Below, in pieces: positions 1 to 13,044 of a stretch of DNA of 64,000 nucleotides; within the stretch, counting starts at the first letter, position 1, and each line of letters starts with the position of its first letter. Origin of the DNA: Sipunculus nudus (Eukaryota > Annelida > Sipuncula > Golfingiida > Sipunculidae). Made by a program: the position numbers and the translations under genes. The notes beneath the pieces were generated by a model. That model made no database searches and was not told where the DNA came from. It saw only the letters and a list, made by a program, of their open reading frames with translations. The stretch covers positions 7,629,464 through 7,693,463 of the forward strand of contig CM049320.1 in assembly GCA_026874595.1 (NCBI GenBank), in the 5' to 3' direction.

Positions 1-1370
1 AGCCACCTGTATTTTTGTATCCACCAAAACGAAGTTTTGCGGATACTATGTTTTTGACCAAGTTCCTCCGCCGCAGGGGCGTTCGTTTCCAGAGAGCTCC
101 TCGGAGACTAATGGACCGATTTTTCCCAAACTTACACCTATTATCGGGTCACATGTGAACTGGTGCCTAACCAATTTGCATTGACCTCTGACCTTTCCTC
201 TCTATCCAGTGTCCATTTGTGGGCCTGTTTCCACTCATAAACCCTCATATCTCGGGAATCGTTTGACCGATCAGGAAATAAAATTGATACAAATGTAGCC
301 CTTGGATTGCTTTATAACATACACAAAAAATGGTGGCGCCACCTGTAACCATGTTTGCACAGTGTCCATCTGTTCATCTGCCTTGGGTTAAAATCACTCA
401 TATCTCTGCAGTGAATTGACTAATTCACCTGAAATTCGTCATGTGAATACATCCAGGATAGCTTTCTTGATTTTATGACAGGTGGCGCCACCTACATTCA
501 CGTTCACGCTGATGACATCCAAGCTTATATCTCGGGAACTGTTTGACCGATCAGGAAATAAAATTTATACAAATGTAGCCCTTTGATAGCTCTGTAACAT
601 ACACAAAAAATGGTGGTGCCACCTGTAACAATGTTTGCACAGTGTCTGTCTGTTAGTCTGCCGTGGCCTAAAATTACTCATTTCTCTGTAGTGGTTCAAC
701 ATAACTGCCTAAAATTTTGCAGGTTTATACATCGTGGACAGCTTTCTTAATTTTATGACAGGTGGCGCCACCTACATTCTAGTTAACGCTGGACACATCC
801 AAGCTCATATATCAGGAACCATTTGACCGATTGGGCCAAAATTGTGCATGTGTTTAGATCTCACATAGGTCTTTATCATACACAAAACTGGAGGGGTTAC
901 CTGCAGAGATTTTTGCACAGTGTTTGTCTGTTTGTCTGCCATGGGCAAAAATCGCTCATATACATGTAGTGGTTTGACTTTTCTGCCTAAAATTTTGCAG
1001 GTGTATACAACTTGGACAGCTTTCTGGATTTGTGGTAGGTGGCACAACCTACATACACATTTAGGCTGCAGACATCCATGCTAATATGCAACATACCTCA
1101 CTCTATTTCCCCTTGCCACTCAATCCATGCCTCACTATCCGATTTTGGCAGATACATGTAGTCACTTGTCGGTTACCCGTATTCTAGTTTTAAAAGTTTA
1201 CACATTTTTCTCTATTTTTGAGATATATAAATACAGACTAAATCTTGGCCTGTTGGTTAATCTGTTTGATGCTTCAGTTGAATGGGTATATACTACCATT
1301 CTGATGATAAAATTTCCTTTTGCGAATCTGTTCCCAGTCAGCTGAGCGTCATGACCCATGGGTCACTTGT
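1..1370 (+). repeat. Dispersed molluscan-type repeat with three 280-bp tandem units
   Basis: Units start near 240, 520 and 800 (period about 280) and share TATCTCGGGAA..GTTTGACCGAT, CATACACAAAAAATGGTGG and ATTTTATGACAGGTGGC. Each carries palindromic GGTGGCGCCACC or a close variant. The block ends near 1365 with GAGCGTCATGACCCATGGGT CACTTGTTT, a motif seen again near 14285. It fills the GART intron before the first exon seen; no coding exon was found in it. Confidence 0.8.
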
Positions 1371-1475
1371 TTATAAAAGCAGGTTAAATAAATTGTTTTA
1401 AGGGTCATCAGACCTCCAAGAATGGAAACCTGAACAATGTATACATTTTGTTCAAGTGTATAATAATTCTTTCAG

Positions 1476-1615
1476 GGGACTTTGTCAGAAAATGGAACGG
1501 CAGGCTGTTGAATATCCACCCCTCATTGCTGCCGTCTTTCAAAGGAGCTAATGCCCATCGTATGGTGCTGGAGGCTGGTGTGCGTCTCTCAGGGTGCTCT
1601 GTGCACTTTGTTGCT
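1476..1615 (+). CDS. GART: GART penultimate exon
   Basis: The acceptor is TTCTTTCAG and the donor is GCT|GTAAGT. The exon begins with the last two bases of a Gly codon (phase 1) and ends in phase 0. It carries the [12 protein letters not shown] catalytic motif. Confidence 0.93.
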
Positions 1616-3638
1616 GTAAGTTGCTTAGAATGAATATTGTTTCATAGAGGTAGCATATGGATTGTGGTTAAGGGGTTCTACTTCAAAACTGGTTGTCCCA
1701 GTTTTTCTGTGTAAAATATATTGGTGAGATTTAATAATTTTCATGGTAAAAGGTGCAAGGAAAAGTGAGCTTGTGTACCTCCTTATCCGACATTTCCTGC
1801 CTTTCCAGTGAGCAACAGTGATTGTCTTCATGCCCTGGTGACCTATTCATGAATAAAGAAAGACGTTTTACCTTTAAACCAAGCATTGCTTCAAAAATGA
1901 TAAAATCTCAGTAAAACCTCAGAAATAGATACACTCCTCAGGTTATAACTTGTGGATTGTTCATGGATCTGTGAAAAAAAAATCTTAATGCCAGACGGCT
2001 TTATAATAACTAACCATTTTGACATATAGTTTCTGTTATCCAAATTCAGTAGTGCCACCTACAGGTCACTGAATGAATCATTTATATAAGTGGAGTAACA
2101 CCATGTTGTTTCAAGTATCAGGGAACCAGGAAACAATCTGACCCCTCTGTTCCTTATAAGTGGATGTGACATGTTAAACATGTAGCATTTTTTCCATCAA
2201 TATGTGTTGTATGTAATTAATGGTGCACAAAACAGCTGTGCAACAATAACAAGAACACTGAAATATTTCACTATATCTTAATTTTAAGGAAGTGCTGATT
2301 TGTAAGAGTAATTTATTTTTCTGGTGAAATGATCTGAAATTATACACATGCTGTGACTTCAGTCATGGATTATTTGTGTGTGGGAATTTGTATATTTATG
2401 TTAGTCTGGAGTAATGTATTAATTATTTATTATCTTAACTTTCAGACAAACATGGAATTCCCATACAGAATCACCTAAAATACATTCTCTTAACTATTTT
2501 AAAACTATGAGGTAGTTTAAAGTTCCTTATTAAAGGACAAAAGCATAATGTTTTATTTTATAGCATGCTATTTTGTTGTCTGTCAGTTTGCTGTCAGCCT
2601 AAATTGATACACAGAACCAGTTTTGAATCATTGTATCCCCAGACAAAGTCGGGGGATACTATGTTTTCATGAAGGTCCAGCCGCCGCATATAAATCATGT
2701 TGGCACGATAACTCAAAATATTTCACGGATCTTTACCAAACTTGGTATATGTATAGATATGGGTGAGAGGACGATGCCTATTTAAAATGAGGTCATGACC
2801 TTTACTAGGAGAGTGTCCTTGACCTTGAATAGGTCCAGTTTTGGGGAAAATCACACAAATTCTTAAATATCTCAAGAAATCTTGCATGGATTGACCCCAA
2901 AATCAAGTTGATCAAAGATCATGGATAGGGTTGTCATGTTACAAAAACTGGTGGCGCCACCTATTATTCTTTTAATAACCCCAAAATTGCCACTTGACAG
3001 TACTGTGAGCATTAGAAGTCAAAAAGTAATGGACAGATTTCTTTTATATTATGCATATACAGAGATATGGGTTATGGGATGATGTTTATTTAAATTGGGG
3101 TCATGACCTTTCCTATGAGAGTGGCGTTGACCTTGAATATTCCCATATTTGGTGAAATTCACACACAATCTTTAATATCTCAGTAAGGGATACATGGAAT
3201 GATCCAAAAATCAAATTGACCAAAGATCTTATCTGCATCTGAATTCAAGATGGGATCCTTTTCTTTGAGGCTAAGGGGGGGGGGGTAATTGTCTTGAGAT
3301 ACTATGGCACCTGCGGTGCCAAGAAATATCTAGTTTAGTGTGTTCCTTCCAAGATGATGCATTTTCTCTTGCAAGTGTTAAAATTAATCAAAATTTTATA
3401 GGCATAAAAAATATTCCATGCCTAATGCAAAAGTGGTTTATTGTTCATGTTGTAGGAAGAGGTTGATGCAGGCGCCATCTTGCTGCAAGAGTCTGTACCA
3501 GTTTACCCAGATGACACAGAAGAAACCTTGGCTGAGAGGGTCAAGGTCATTGAACACAAAGCCTTCCCACAAGCCTTGGAAATGGTAGCTTCTGGGAAAG
3601 CAGTTCTAGGTGAAAATGGTAAAATTGTATGGAACTAA
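1476..3638 (+). CDS. GART: GART, 3' end (glycinamide ribonucleotide formyltransferase domain, last two exons)
   Basis: This is the C-terminal part of the trifunctional purine-biosynthesis protein. The domain transfers a formyl group from 10-formyl-THF to GAR in the cytosol. Coding exons are 1476-1615 and 3456-3638. The first encodes [20 protein letters not shown] and onward to GCSVHFVA; the second begins [18 protein letters not shown] and ends GKIVWN-stop. [12 protein letters not shown] holds the catalytic Asn and His of the PurN fold (N106/H108 in E. coli), and the Asp of EVDAG matches D144, so the active site is intact. The exons join in phase 0 (VHFVA|EEVDAG) across GTAAG...TGTAG. The first exon starts in phase 1 after TTTCAG, so the rest of the gene lies upstream of the window. 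The terminal residues match the usual animal C-terminus, apart from a slightly shorter tail. The 1.84-kb intron contains a Helitron-like repeat. Confidence 0.95.
2636..3333 (+). mobile_element. Helitron-like non-autonomous element
   Basis: The element starts TCCCCAGACAAAGTCGGGGG directly after an A and ends CTAG before a T. A 6-bp stem hairpin (GGCACC TGC GGTGCC) lies 10 nt before the end. TC start, 3' hairpin, CTAG end and A/T insertion site are Helitron hallmarks. No Rep or helicase ORF is present. Related sequence lies at 1-80 and 31541-32125. It sits in the last GART intron. Confidence 0.55.
3456..3638 (+). CDS. GART: GART last exon
   Basis: The acceptor is TGTTGTAG. Sixty codons are followed by TAA at 3636-3638. 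The exon includes EVDAG (catalytic Asp) and [20 protein letters not shown], the typical C-terminal helix of the formyltransferase. No convincing poly(A) signal lies close by; AATAAA-like strings occur near 4405 and 5371. Confidence 0.93.
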   Translation, partial: EEVDAGAILLQESVPVYPDDTEETLAERVKVIEHKAFPQALEMVASGKAVLGENGKIVWN

Positions 3639-6600
3639 ACAAAGTTTCATGAAATCTTCTGTGCAAGCAAAACAAAAGTTTTTCACAATCATTTGAAATT
3701 AAGTTTTTTGTAATATACTTAAGGGATATTCTTTTAATTGAATGCTTTGTAGAAAATTTAAGAAGCAAATTTACAGATGTTTGAATATTTGAAGAAGGGG
3801 TGAGCAGTCTTTTGTTTGTTGCAATTAAGAAGAAAATTATACTGAAAACCCTAGTTTATTAGATTAATATATAAGATAAGCATTTTAGAATCATTATAGG
3901 TTACATATCAGTTACATATGATATTAATAGGTGCACTTGTAAATTCAACATCCAGTTCTATAGAGCCATTGTTACCCAAAACTGCTTATTGTAGTATGAA
4001 TACAGAGGATTGTGTTAAACTGCCATTCAAAGTCAGTGACATATTTTAGTCTCACTCTTAAAAGTTGCCTTTTCAGACATTATACCATTACATATTATTT
4101 ATTCAGTATAATAGTGTGAGTGGTCTCATGACAAATGATGCAAAAAGTTTGCTGATTACAATATTAGTAATTAGAAGTAATCATATTTAGTCATCAAAAT
4201 ATCCTGGGACCTTTTAAAAGGAGGACAGCACTTTTTCTTTGTGTGGAATTCAGGAATACCATAGGTGCAGTAAGTTGATACTACCAAGACTTTAACATGA
4301 CATTAGATCCAGGTATAGCTGCAACACTGTACCTTGCTGAATGCCTAAAACTGGCAGTGCATTGACAGGAATCCATCATTTTTTTTTTTTTTTTTTTTAA
4401 GATAATAATAAAAAATTTTCAGTATTACTATCTTCCTGTGACATTCCTATGATAAATTTTGCCAATTTGTTCTTATTATTCATAATTATCTTTTATAAAT
4501 TATTGTAAATTTGATCTTTTCATTACTGACAAAATGACTCATGGTATGAATTACCTAAATGATATTGTAATTAACTTTGATTTGCTAATACAGATTATAA
4601 TAATTTAGGTACAATAAAATCATTAATCTATAGCTAGCCATTTCTGCATTACCTGTTCCAGAGTTTGTAAAGGTATATTAAAAAAACAAGCATGTCACTT
4701 TTTGTGAAAAGGAAAAGGATAACATATTAGAAAAGCAATCTTTAAAGCATATGATCAGATAAAAAGGAGATTTGAGTATTCACACATTCTTGGACAGAGT
4801 CCCATCAACTCAGGGTATAGTTACAATAAGATATGCCATCTTTTATACAGGATATATGGATGTTCATATCAACTATCATATGCTTTACTTTGTGTTGTGT
4901 ACATGGTTTCAAAGTAGCAGTGAATACATTGCACAGTAAGCTTGTAAGCCAAAACTTGAGTGGCAACACGGGTCATAAGTTGGGACACACTGCCAAAACC
5001 ATTCTTCCTATTGCATTAGTAGCGTGGTAAACAGTTGTTTATCTTACCAAAAATGTATGGTGATATACCAGTTTGCTGAGTCAAATCAGAATTTTTGTGC
5101 ACATGGTAGGTTTGTTAGAAAGTACTCAAACATATCTAATGATTGGTGCAGTTTATTTGAAGGGACAGCATACTTGTAGGTCATGAGGCATTGTTAAAAT
5201 TGATGAAAATACTTGCATTCTCATTGAGCAATACAGTGAGGCCCTCCAAACAAAATGTAAAGTCACTCTGACGCTGGTCAGGGAGTCTCTAAATTGTCAG
5301 AGGGCCGAAATTGGCATTAGTCTTAAAGAATTTTTACCACTCTTTCCTGCCATGTCTCATAGCATTTTGTGCAATAAAAATTTTTGTAAATACTCAATAT
5401 AAAGTACTATTTCCATTGTTATGGTTGCATTATTTTTGTTAAGATTTTGTTTAATGACTTTAAAAATTATATGTTGTTTTTCAGCATATGTTATATATTG
5501 ACATATACATGCATAATTCCAGGTTTTTGATCTCATGAGCGTTTCTCCAGAAAACAGTTCAAAATATGTATATCAGAGATGTTTCAAAAGCAAAAAATTG
5601 TAATGTATTCCCATATTTATAACATGTTTTACACTTTTGTAATATTTTGCTATGCAATGTTTATTGACCAGTACATTACCATATACAGTGACAAATGATT
5701 TTTATAATACACCCGCATAAGACAGTTTGTGTTATGGTACGAGCAGCATCCAGGCAGACAACTATCTTGGTCAGCCAGCCATCTGTTAACTTTTAGTGTC
5801 CCCACATTAACTTAATAGGACTAAAATGTAAACCTCACTCACTTTCAATATTAACCAATAAATTATTTAGAGAGAATGATTCTCTGGCAAAATCCATGCA
5901 TATTTGTAGAGGTCAGAGGTCAGCAGGCTTCTTTGTGGTGTTGCCACCATAAATTACCAGAAATATGGTGGATTTTCATGAAACTAAATATTTACCAATA
6001 CCGTTTCTCACCTGAATTCAATTCTTGGTAAAGTATGTGCTTATTTAGTGAGGTCACAATACAAATGGCAGGTGTTTTATGCACTTTTGCAGTGTTCTTG
6101 TGATATTAATTAAAATATCATGAAACAATTCTTTATATCCCACCACACAAATGAAACTAGTATTATCCGCCCCAGGTCTGTATGTATTATTACTGTAATT
6201 TCATATGTTAAGTATTATACTAATCATACTTCATTAACAATAGGACAGAAAAACTTTTAGGTATCTGATCTAAGAGTACAGTGTAGGAATAAGGCTGGTG
6301 TTTTTTTTTATGTTAGTAAAGCAAACATACTTTGTATCTAACAATACAATTGAAATAATGCATTTGAAATAGACAAATATTCCTGTTGCGTTGTATTAGA
6401 ATGATGATCATTATCATCATTGTTCAGTCCCTGTGGTAGTCATTTAATGGTTGCTGCATGTCTTGTATAAGATATTCTATTTTTGTAAGTAAGAATTTTA
6501 TTATCCTGCAGTCATTACATTGTGCCTTTAATTACTACTAATTAATAATTTTTAATATTGATATTTTACATCTGGGACCAATTACAAAATTATATTTCAT

Positions 6601-8137
6601 TCCTAAATTTTTTTGTAAATGATCATATCATTTTTAATTGTAATTTTATATAACACTTGTTATAATATTATTTGAGTGGTTATTTCTCTCTCAAGAACAG
6701 CGAATAAAAGTATGATAATGCAAGTGCGTAGTATAACTATGTTCTTGATTGTGATGTTTTGTTTCTTAAATATATCATCATATACCATCTCCACATATAG
6801 AAATCCTACACTAGTTACACTTTTTTGAGATGTAATTCCTATAGGAACTGTCCTTAAATATTAGAACAGAATATTCTCAGAAATTTTATTTGTATTTATA
6901 GTCACTCTGTGCTGCTAGAAATGTGCACAAATTAGATATTGAGTCCAGTGTTATTGCCAAAATATATGACATATCACCATGTACATACAACATATAGACT
7001 CATTTTGTAATGTTTAAAAAATGTTTTCACAAGTTTACTGTTTTTGTACATTATTTTTTAATGATTTACTTTACATTCCTGAATGCACTCGTTAGTTAAA
7101 TGTCAGCAGCTGTATTTTTTTAAAAGTTAAAATATGGATTCATTTATAGTTTCAGTATATTTTTTTCTAGGTTTTGTAAAATTGTTTACCATTTTTATTT
7201 AGGGAATTATAGACACAGGAATTGATATTTCATTTTGAATGTTGAATAAGCATTGTTTAATTATTACCATTTGGTTTATTAATGAAGTACTCAAACAAAA
7301 ATAGTATTAAAACAGATAATTTTTTCTATTGATGTTTAACTACCATCCACTGTGTTGTGACTGATATTGTGTTCATCTCTGCATTTTATTATGTATATTA
7401 GTATGAACTCCTTGCTTTAGAATGAGAGTTCTACATCGTTGGTTTAAATCATACAATAGTTGGCATTTATTTCAAATGTTCTAATACTAAATGGATCATT
7501 TCTGTTTGAACATCTCCACTGAGTGAAGATGCAATATTCCCCAGATAGGGTTTGAATAATTAAAGATTTTATGGAATATTTATCCTCATTGTAAGACCGG
7601 TTTATTCATCTCCACACTATAAGTGCTCAATTTTGCATTTATTATTTACAATTATAGTATTGTTTTGTAATGTTCTAATTGCATGACTGAAGAGAAAGAG
7701 GGAGGGTATAGGCTTTTCATATTTCTTTATCATATCAGATTTGTTATTTTGAATGAGCTTATAACATGCACCAAGATAAAAATAGTAAATATGTGTTAAT
7801 GTGTCTTATGGGATTTGCTGAATTGATTCAGCTTATGCATTTAGATTAGATTGAAGACCTTAAATGTTTGTGTGATTTGAATGACAGTGCTGCTGATGAA
7901 ATGCAGTAAAGTCTATGATATTGATTCTTATAAGAAAATATGTGAAGTGGGGGAAAGCAAAGGTTCTCTTAAGATGAAATTCATTGGTATATATTAAGGT
8001 GCACTTCCTTGATTTAAGAAGTACACCTTAAAAAATACAGTCTTAAATACACAGGCTCTTTCCACGTAGTTTTATTGTATTTAGGTATTTTTTAATAAAT
8101 AATTAATTAGTTGATTTTTTTTGCCTGTTTTACAAAC
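3639..8137. other. AT-rich intergenic stretch after GART
   Basis: No ORF of more than about 65 codons with protein-like composition was recognised. It has poly-T at 4380 and part of a dispersed repeat at 5870-6080. The GART 3' UTR must begin here. Confidence 0.6.
5870..6080 (+). repeat. Partial copy of the same dispersed repeat
   Basis: It contains GATTCTCTGGCAAAATCCAT, GAGGTCAGAGGTCAGCAGG and ATTTTCATGAAACTAAATAT, matching the pattern of 15640-16045. Confidence 0.45.
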
Positions 8138-8142
8138 TTCTG

Positions 8143-8329
8143 CAGGGGCGGATCCAGGATTTAGGAAAAGGGTGGGTCCAAGCCTTGAGTACTTACGAAA
8201 ACCCCTAAAAAAGGTCCATAGGTCCGAAAAGGAGAGGCCCTAGCCCCAAAAATTGGTCTGAAACCCCTAAAAAAAGGTTGCTCCGGTTGGAAAAGGGGGG
8301 GTCCGGACCCTCCCCCTGGATCCGCTTCT
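8143..8329 (-). mobile_element. GCGGATCC mini-element, copy 1
   Basis: The termini are CAGGGGCGGATCCAGG and CTGGATCCGCTTCT, with internal G-rich and C-rich runs. It is flanked by 5-bp TTCTG (8138-8142 and 8330-8334). Same family as 33958-34169 and 34877-35105, in the opposite orientation. There is no transposase ORF. Confidence 0.75.
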
Positions 8330-8464
8330 TTCTGATTCAGGCGAAGGAGAGGTGGTCGCACTTTCCTGACATGTTTTATATTGAGGATTTTATCTCTCCT
8401 TATTATTAAGCACAACCGCCTCTGGCAGGAAAGCATGCATTCATCCCATTTTGTTGGAGTTTGT

Positions 8465-8735
8465 GTGTGTGTGTGTGTTTGTTCACAGCATAACTCACGC
8501 AATCATGAACGCAATCTCCCGGAATGGGACAATGAAGAATCGATTATAATTTGGTATGGATCAGGCACATGATCCGGATTCAGTGACATCATCAAGGAAT
8601 ATTCACAAATGTTCAGTCACGTATGCACGAATGAACCTTGGAATATTTGCCGAATAAGTGACTGCAAACACGGTTTTTGGAGCATCCAAGAATAGGGACC
8701 CCATCTAGCGGAGGCTGACATTCTTTAGAATGCAG
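8465..8735 (-). repeat. Dispersed repeat B, copy 1
   Basis: On the minus strand it reads TTATTCGGCAAATATTCCAAGG, ACATTTGTGAATATTCCTTG, ATCCGGATC and GCGTGAGTTATG, and ends in a (CA)n tract. This matches 42830-43140 and in part 40880-41070. Confidence 0.65.
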
Positions 8736-10322
8736 TTCATATGTGTAATTCTCAGAATAGGGGTCAATTTCGAGTTCCCAAACAGAGGGAAAAAAGTTGT
8801 TGCAAAATTCATTTTTTCTTCTTTCCTTTTCAAGCGGGATATATGAAAGGTCAAAAACTCCCATCAGCAGCGCACTTTTATCCATACTTGCTTTTTTACC
8901 ACAATAGAAGAATAGCAGCCTTTAGTCAGCAAGTCAACTCCGTTACAGCAGTTTATTTTTTTTAAATCACAAAATAATGCGGTAAAAAAAGAAGAATGAA
9001 TGTGTCACGTATGTAGATTTTACAAAAGTATGGTACACAATCATCATAAACACTAGAGTTTGATATGAAAATTATTCCTGACATTTTTATTAATGCTACA
9101 AATTAAGGTGATAGTGCACACAAATGTTTGACCCATAAAGTGCATTGAAGAGAACTTGCTAAAAGAGACAGGTATACGCTCAATATTAATGATCTCCTAC
9201 AAATTGTCCATCATTTGACAATACTTTTTAACGTTATCTTCTGCTAAGTCTGGAGGAAAACTGTCGAATATAGTTTTTGGCTAAAATGTTGCGCTGACTG
9301 GAATGTAACGGAGTTGATAACGCACTAAATTATAAAGATATTCTTACCTAAACTTTTAACACATTTGAACAAAAAGTAAACAGATAACTATCAAGTTGTA
9401 TCATGGTAAAATATATCGACACAAGTTTCCCTGACCGGTAAACAAAAGTTTATTTAAAACACATAAAGTCAATTAATGTAAATTACTGCTAAATTGAACA
9501 ACTCAGCTCGGGATTGTTGCGAGAAAGAACTTGCTAAATGCCTACCTACATGGTATTTAACCATTTCAATATGAATTCAATAAAAACATATTTCGCCTTT
9601 AATGACAATAAAATACTTGAGAAAGTAAAGAAATGCCAACATAATGTAAATCCAGGAAAATATTGTTACAATTAAGAGCTGTAACGGAGTTGATCCATTT
9701 TCAACAAAAATGATAGTCTTGTTGCCTTATAAAATTAAGAGCTGTGCTATATATGCAACTGGCATTAAAGGCTAGTGTCATCTAAACTAATAAAATATTA
9801 CCATTAATTTCACAAATATTTAAAACAATAACGCAAATATTAAAGTAAACTGATACCAATTTTTGGATTTAACAGTGAATCCTAAGTAAAAAGGGCCTGC
9901 TCGACCACTTAAAAGGTGTACATTGTAATATGTTCCAAAACTTTCTCCTAATTTAATGCAAAAGACTTCATGTTTTATTAAGAAGTCATAATTTCCTTGG
10001 ATGGCCAATGCAATGCTAAAACGTGATTGAGCTGAACACTTTCAGCGGCCTTGTAATCAACCTGAATTCGTGTTACAATAAAAGCTGTCAGATGTAGAAC
10101 AGAGAACGGAATACACAACACACAGTGTTCATATTTGGAATGTTCTCCTTTCGTGTATGGGCTAAGGGGATATTCTTTCTTATATAAATGCCTTACACTT
10201 CATTAGATGAATCCAACAGAAAATAATAATGTCTATATACCCTCATTCGTTCTTTTCCAGTCTTAGTCATGGTGATTAGCCTGTAAACCCAATGATTTTA
10301 AGTAATAAGCTCATAAACAAAC

Positions 10323-11415
10323 TAGAGGTGCGGACCGGACCGCTTGGACCGATAACACAAAATACCGGACCGCTTATTCCTGGACCGGACTGGTTGGACC
10401 GCCGAACTTAATGTTAAAAGGTTTAAATTAAACAAATGAGTTTCAGGATTTAGTTTCACCAACAATCGTGTTATGAACAAGGGGTAATAAACCATCTCAG
10501 AAAGACTCATTGGCTACATAAAATATATTTAAAGCAATGACAGCTGCAATAGTACAATTATAAACGTGCACATGTATTATTTTATTTTTTTTTCCATCGT
10601 GAGTAACAGTTAAAGTTCATTTTTTGTTATTAACTTGTGATTGAAGTGACATGTTCAGTATTAGATCATTGTCCCTGCTGTGTTGCACAATGCTGATACT
10701 TTTGCTCAGTATAATAAGACCAATTTCTATACGATGAATACATTAAATATATTCTTTATATTAAATTATTAACAAAGGATTAATAAGTTTTCTGTATCAG
10801 ATCGCACATAAACCATTACATAACTTATCAGCTGATGTCAATCTGCATCCCTGCCCAGCATAATCTTTAAATCAGCTCGTCCAACCCTGCACATTAGATT
10901 AATAAGTTTTCAATATCAAATCGCACTTAAACCGCTACAAAACTAATCAGCTTATGTCAGCCCGCATCTATCCCCGCCAAGCAAATTCTTTAAATCAGCT
11001 CGCTCCACCCTGCACATTTGGCTTATCTTCTAATCACTATGCCCCACACAGTAACACAAAATATTTACCACTGAAAAATTATTAACAAAGACTGTAATTT
11101 TAAATTTGTCATTAAAAATCAAACCCAGATCCTGCGATTAAAGTATAGATTATTATATTACATTTATAGCACGTTTTGTTGTGTATGATATTCGGTTTTG
11201 TTAAATATTTGAACAAATATATGTAATAAAAAATATGTAGAACAAATGTTGAATAAAAGGAATTACAATATATTTTAATTTTGATGATATTTTAACAAAT
11301 GGACCGAACCCCTTGGACCGGTCCACCTTATGGACCGGAACGCTTACAGCTGGACCTGACAAGAACAGGGCGCTTACTTGGTGCATCGAACGGTCCGGTC
11401 CGGTCCGCACTTCTA
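10323..11415. mobile_element. Non-autonomous hAT-like DNA transposon
   Basis: The 1093-bp element has terminal inverted repeats TAGAGGTGCGGACCGGACCG and its inverse (one mismatch at base 5), and many subterminal GGACCG copies. It is flanked by exact 8-bp duplications AAACAAAC (10315-10322 and 11416-11423), as hAT transposases make. No transposase ORF remains. It contains an internal 120-bp duplication (10790-11025). Confidence 0.85.
10790..11025 (+). repeat. Internal 120-bp tandem duplication in the hAT-like element
   Basis: Two diverged copies share GATTAATAAGTTTTC, TATCA.ATCGCAC, AAATCAGCTCG and ACCCTGCACAT. Confidence 0.7.
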
Positions 11416-13044
11416 AAACAAACTTATAAAATATGTCTAATATATAAGTTTTAATGTTTCTATTGCTGTCAAATTTCAAGACTAAAGCATTTTTTTAATT
11501 ACCAAAATTAGTTATTTGTTTTCAAAGAGCAACAGTATTTTCCAGACCAAGATAAACGCATTAAAAGGGATTATACTATATATCAAGTGGTCAGTGAAGC
11601 TGCTTCTTATCTTCAGTGTGCTTATTTATAAATCCTCTCACCAGAGAATAATTTATTACTGGTTGGACTTTCCATAGAAAAAATGTTTGGTGATTCGTCA
11701 ACTCCGTTACAATAGAATCGCAACGGAGTTGATGGTAACGGAGCTGATTATTTTTTAAATTTTACCTAATCAGCGGACATAATAGACATGAAATCCTTCA
11801 AACAAATATTTCAATTCTGATAGATTTACGATGCCTCTCTCTGTTCATGGATGTTTATAGGTTTCAACAATTACTTTTTTCACAAATGGCGTAACAGAGT
11901 TGATGGGTGAATTAAGCTACTTTACTTTTTATACACTTTTTCACTGATAAAAATCAAAACTCTGGATTGGAGCCATGATTCTTCACTTTGAATGTCCTAC
12001 ACTGTAACGAATGATATGATTGGCCACTCGATTTGTTCCACTGGATGGCTGTAGATGGCATATTGGTGCAGTTGTAACGGAGTTGACGAAAATTTAGGAC
12101 ATGGCTTCGTTAGTCCAGCGAGTGAAAAATACTGAAGAGCAGCTCATAGAAATTTTGTAGGAAGCACATTAGATCTTGTTTATAGTAAACAAACACAAAA
12201 ATACCCGCATTATTAGTGATGGATACTAAATTTATTTATATTTTCATTGGAACCTCTTATTTAGGACATATATTTTTTTATTAAGGCTTCATTTTGGATC
12301 TTAAAAATTGGCCCTAAAATTGTATCTGGACTTACTCTTGCAATATAACCCTCACATGGGGAATCGAAATAAATCGTCAAACTCATTCTGATATAATTAT
12401 AACCATGATTGTGTGTTAATAATGCCCTATGAAGCAGTCGGACCCTATTTTGACCCCTATTTGAAGAATTGCACATATATGTCCTTCAACCATAAAAGCT
12501 AAAAACTGACAATTTGCAAGCAGTAATGAGAAATTCCATCACGCCTGGAAATTGGTCTCTGTGAAGTCGTTTTAGCAAGTAACGGACTAAAATCCTTGGT
12601 CTTATCATTAAAGACAATAGTATTCAGTCAATGCAGTATAAAATAACCAATGGGATTAATTGCTACCATTGGGACGTACAGGTAATTGAACCTATAAATT
12701 TGCTGATATTTTGGACAAAATTCATTTATAGACCCAAGTGTATGGAGGTCAACCGAACGATATATGTGGTTCTGCATCCGTCTTCCCTCTATCCTTCCAT
12801 ATTCCTTCTGTCATTGGAGTCTGAACTTAGTTCAACACGCAATGCATTGGAATTCCAGAAATCAGGCTGTATTGAACAACAGTTTGCCAGGTAAAGGACG
12901 CAAAATTCACTATTTAACAATGACATTTTAGAAGAAATCTAACAAAAGATATTGTTTCTATATTTTTTGTTAAAAAATATATCTCCAAATCGAGCAAATA
13001 AACGACTACACTCGTGAGCACATATAGGTGTGATGTTTTTAAGC

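Larger units (their letters stand above)
8735..12480. other. Possible decayed large element with repeated GTAACGGAGTTGAT motifs
   Basis: GTAACGGAGTTGAT or a near match occurs at 9305, 9681, 11721, 11735, 11891 and 12074 (+ strand) and at 8933 and 11697 (- strand). The ends at 8741 (+) and 12476 (-) are inverted relatives sharing CATATGTG.AATTCT...AATAGGGGTC. The hAT-like element at 10323-11415 lies inside. No transposase was recognised. Grouping this as one element is inference. Confidence 0.35.
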
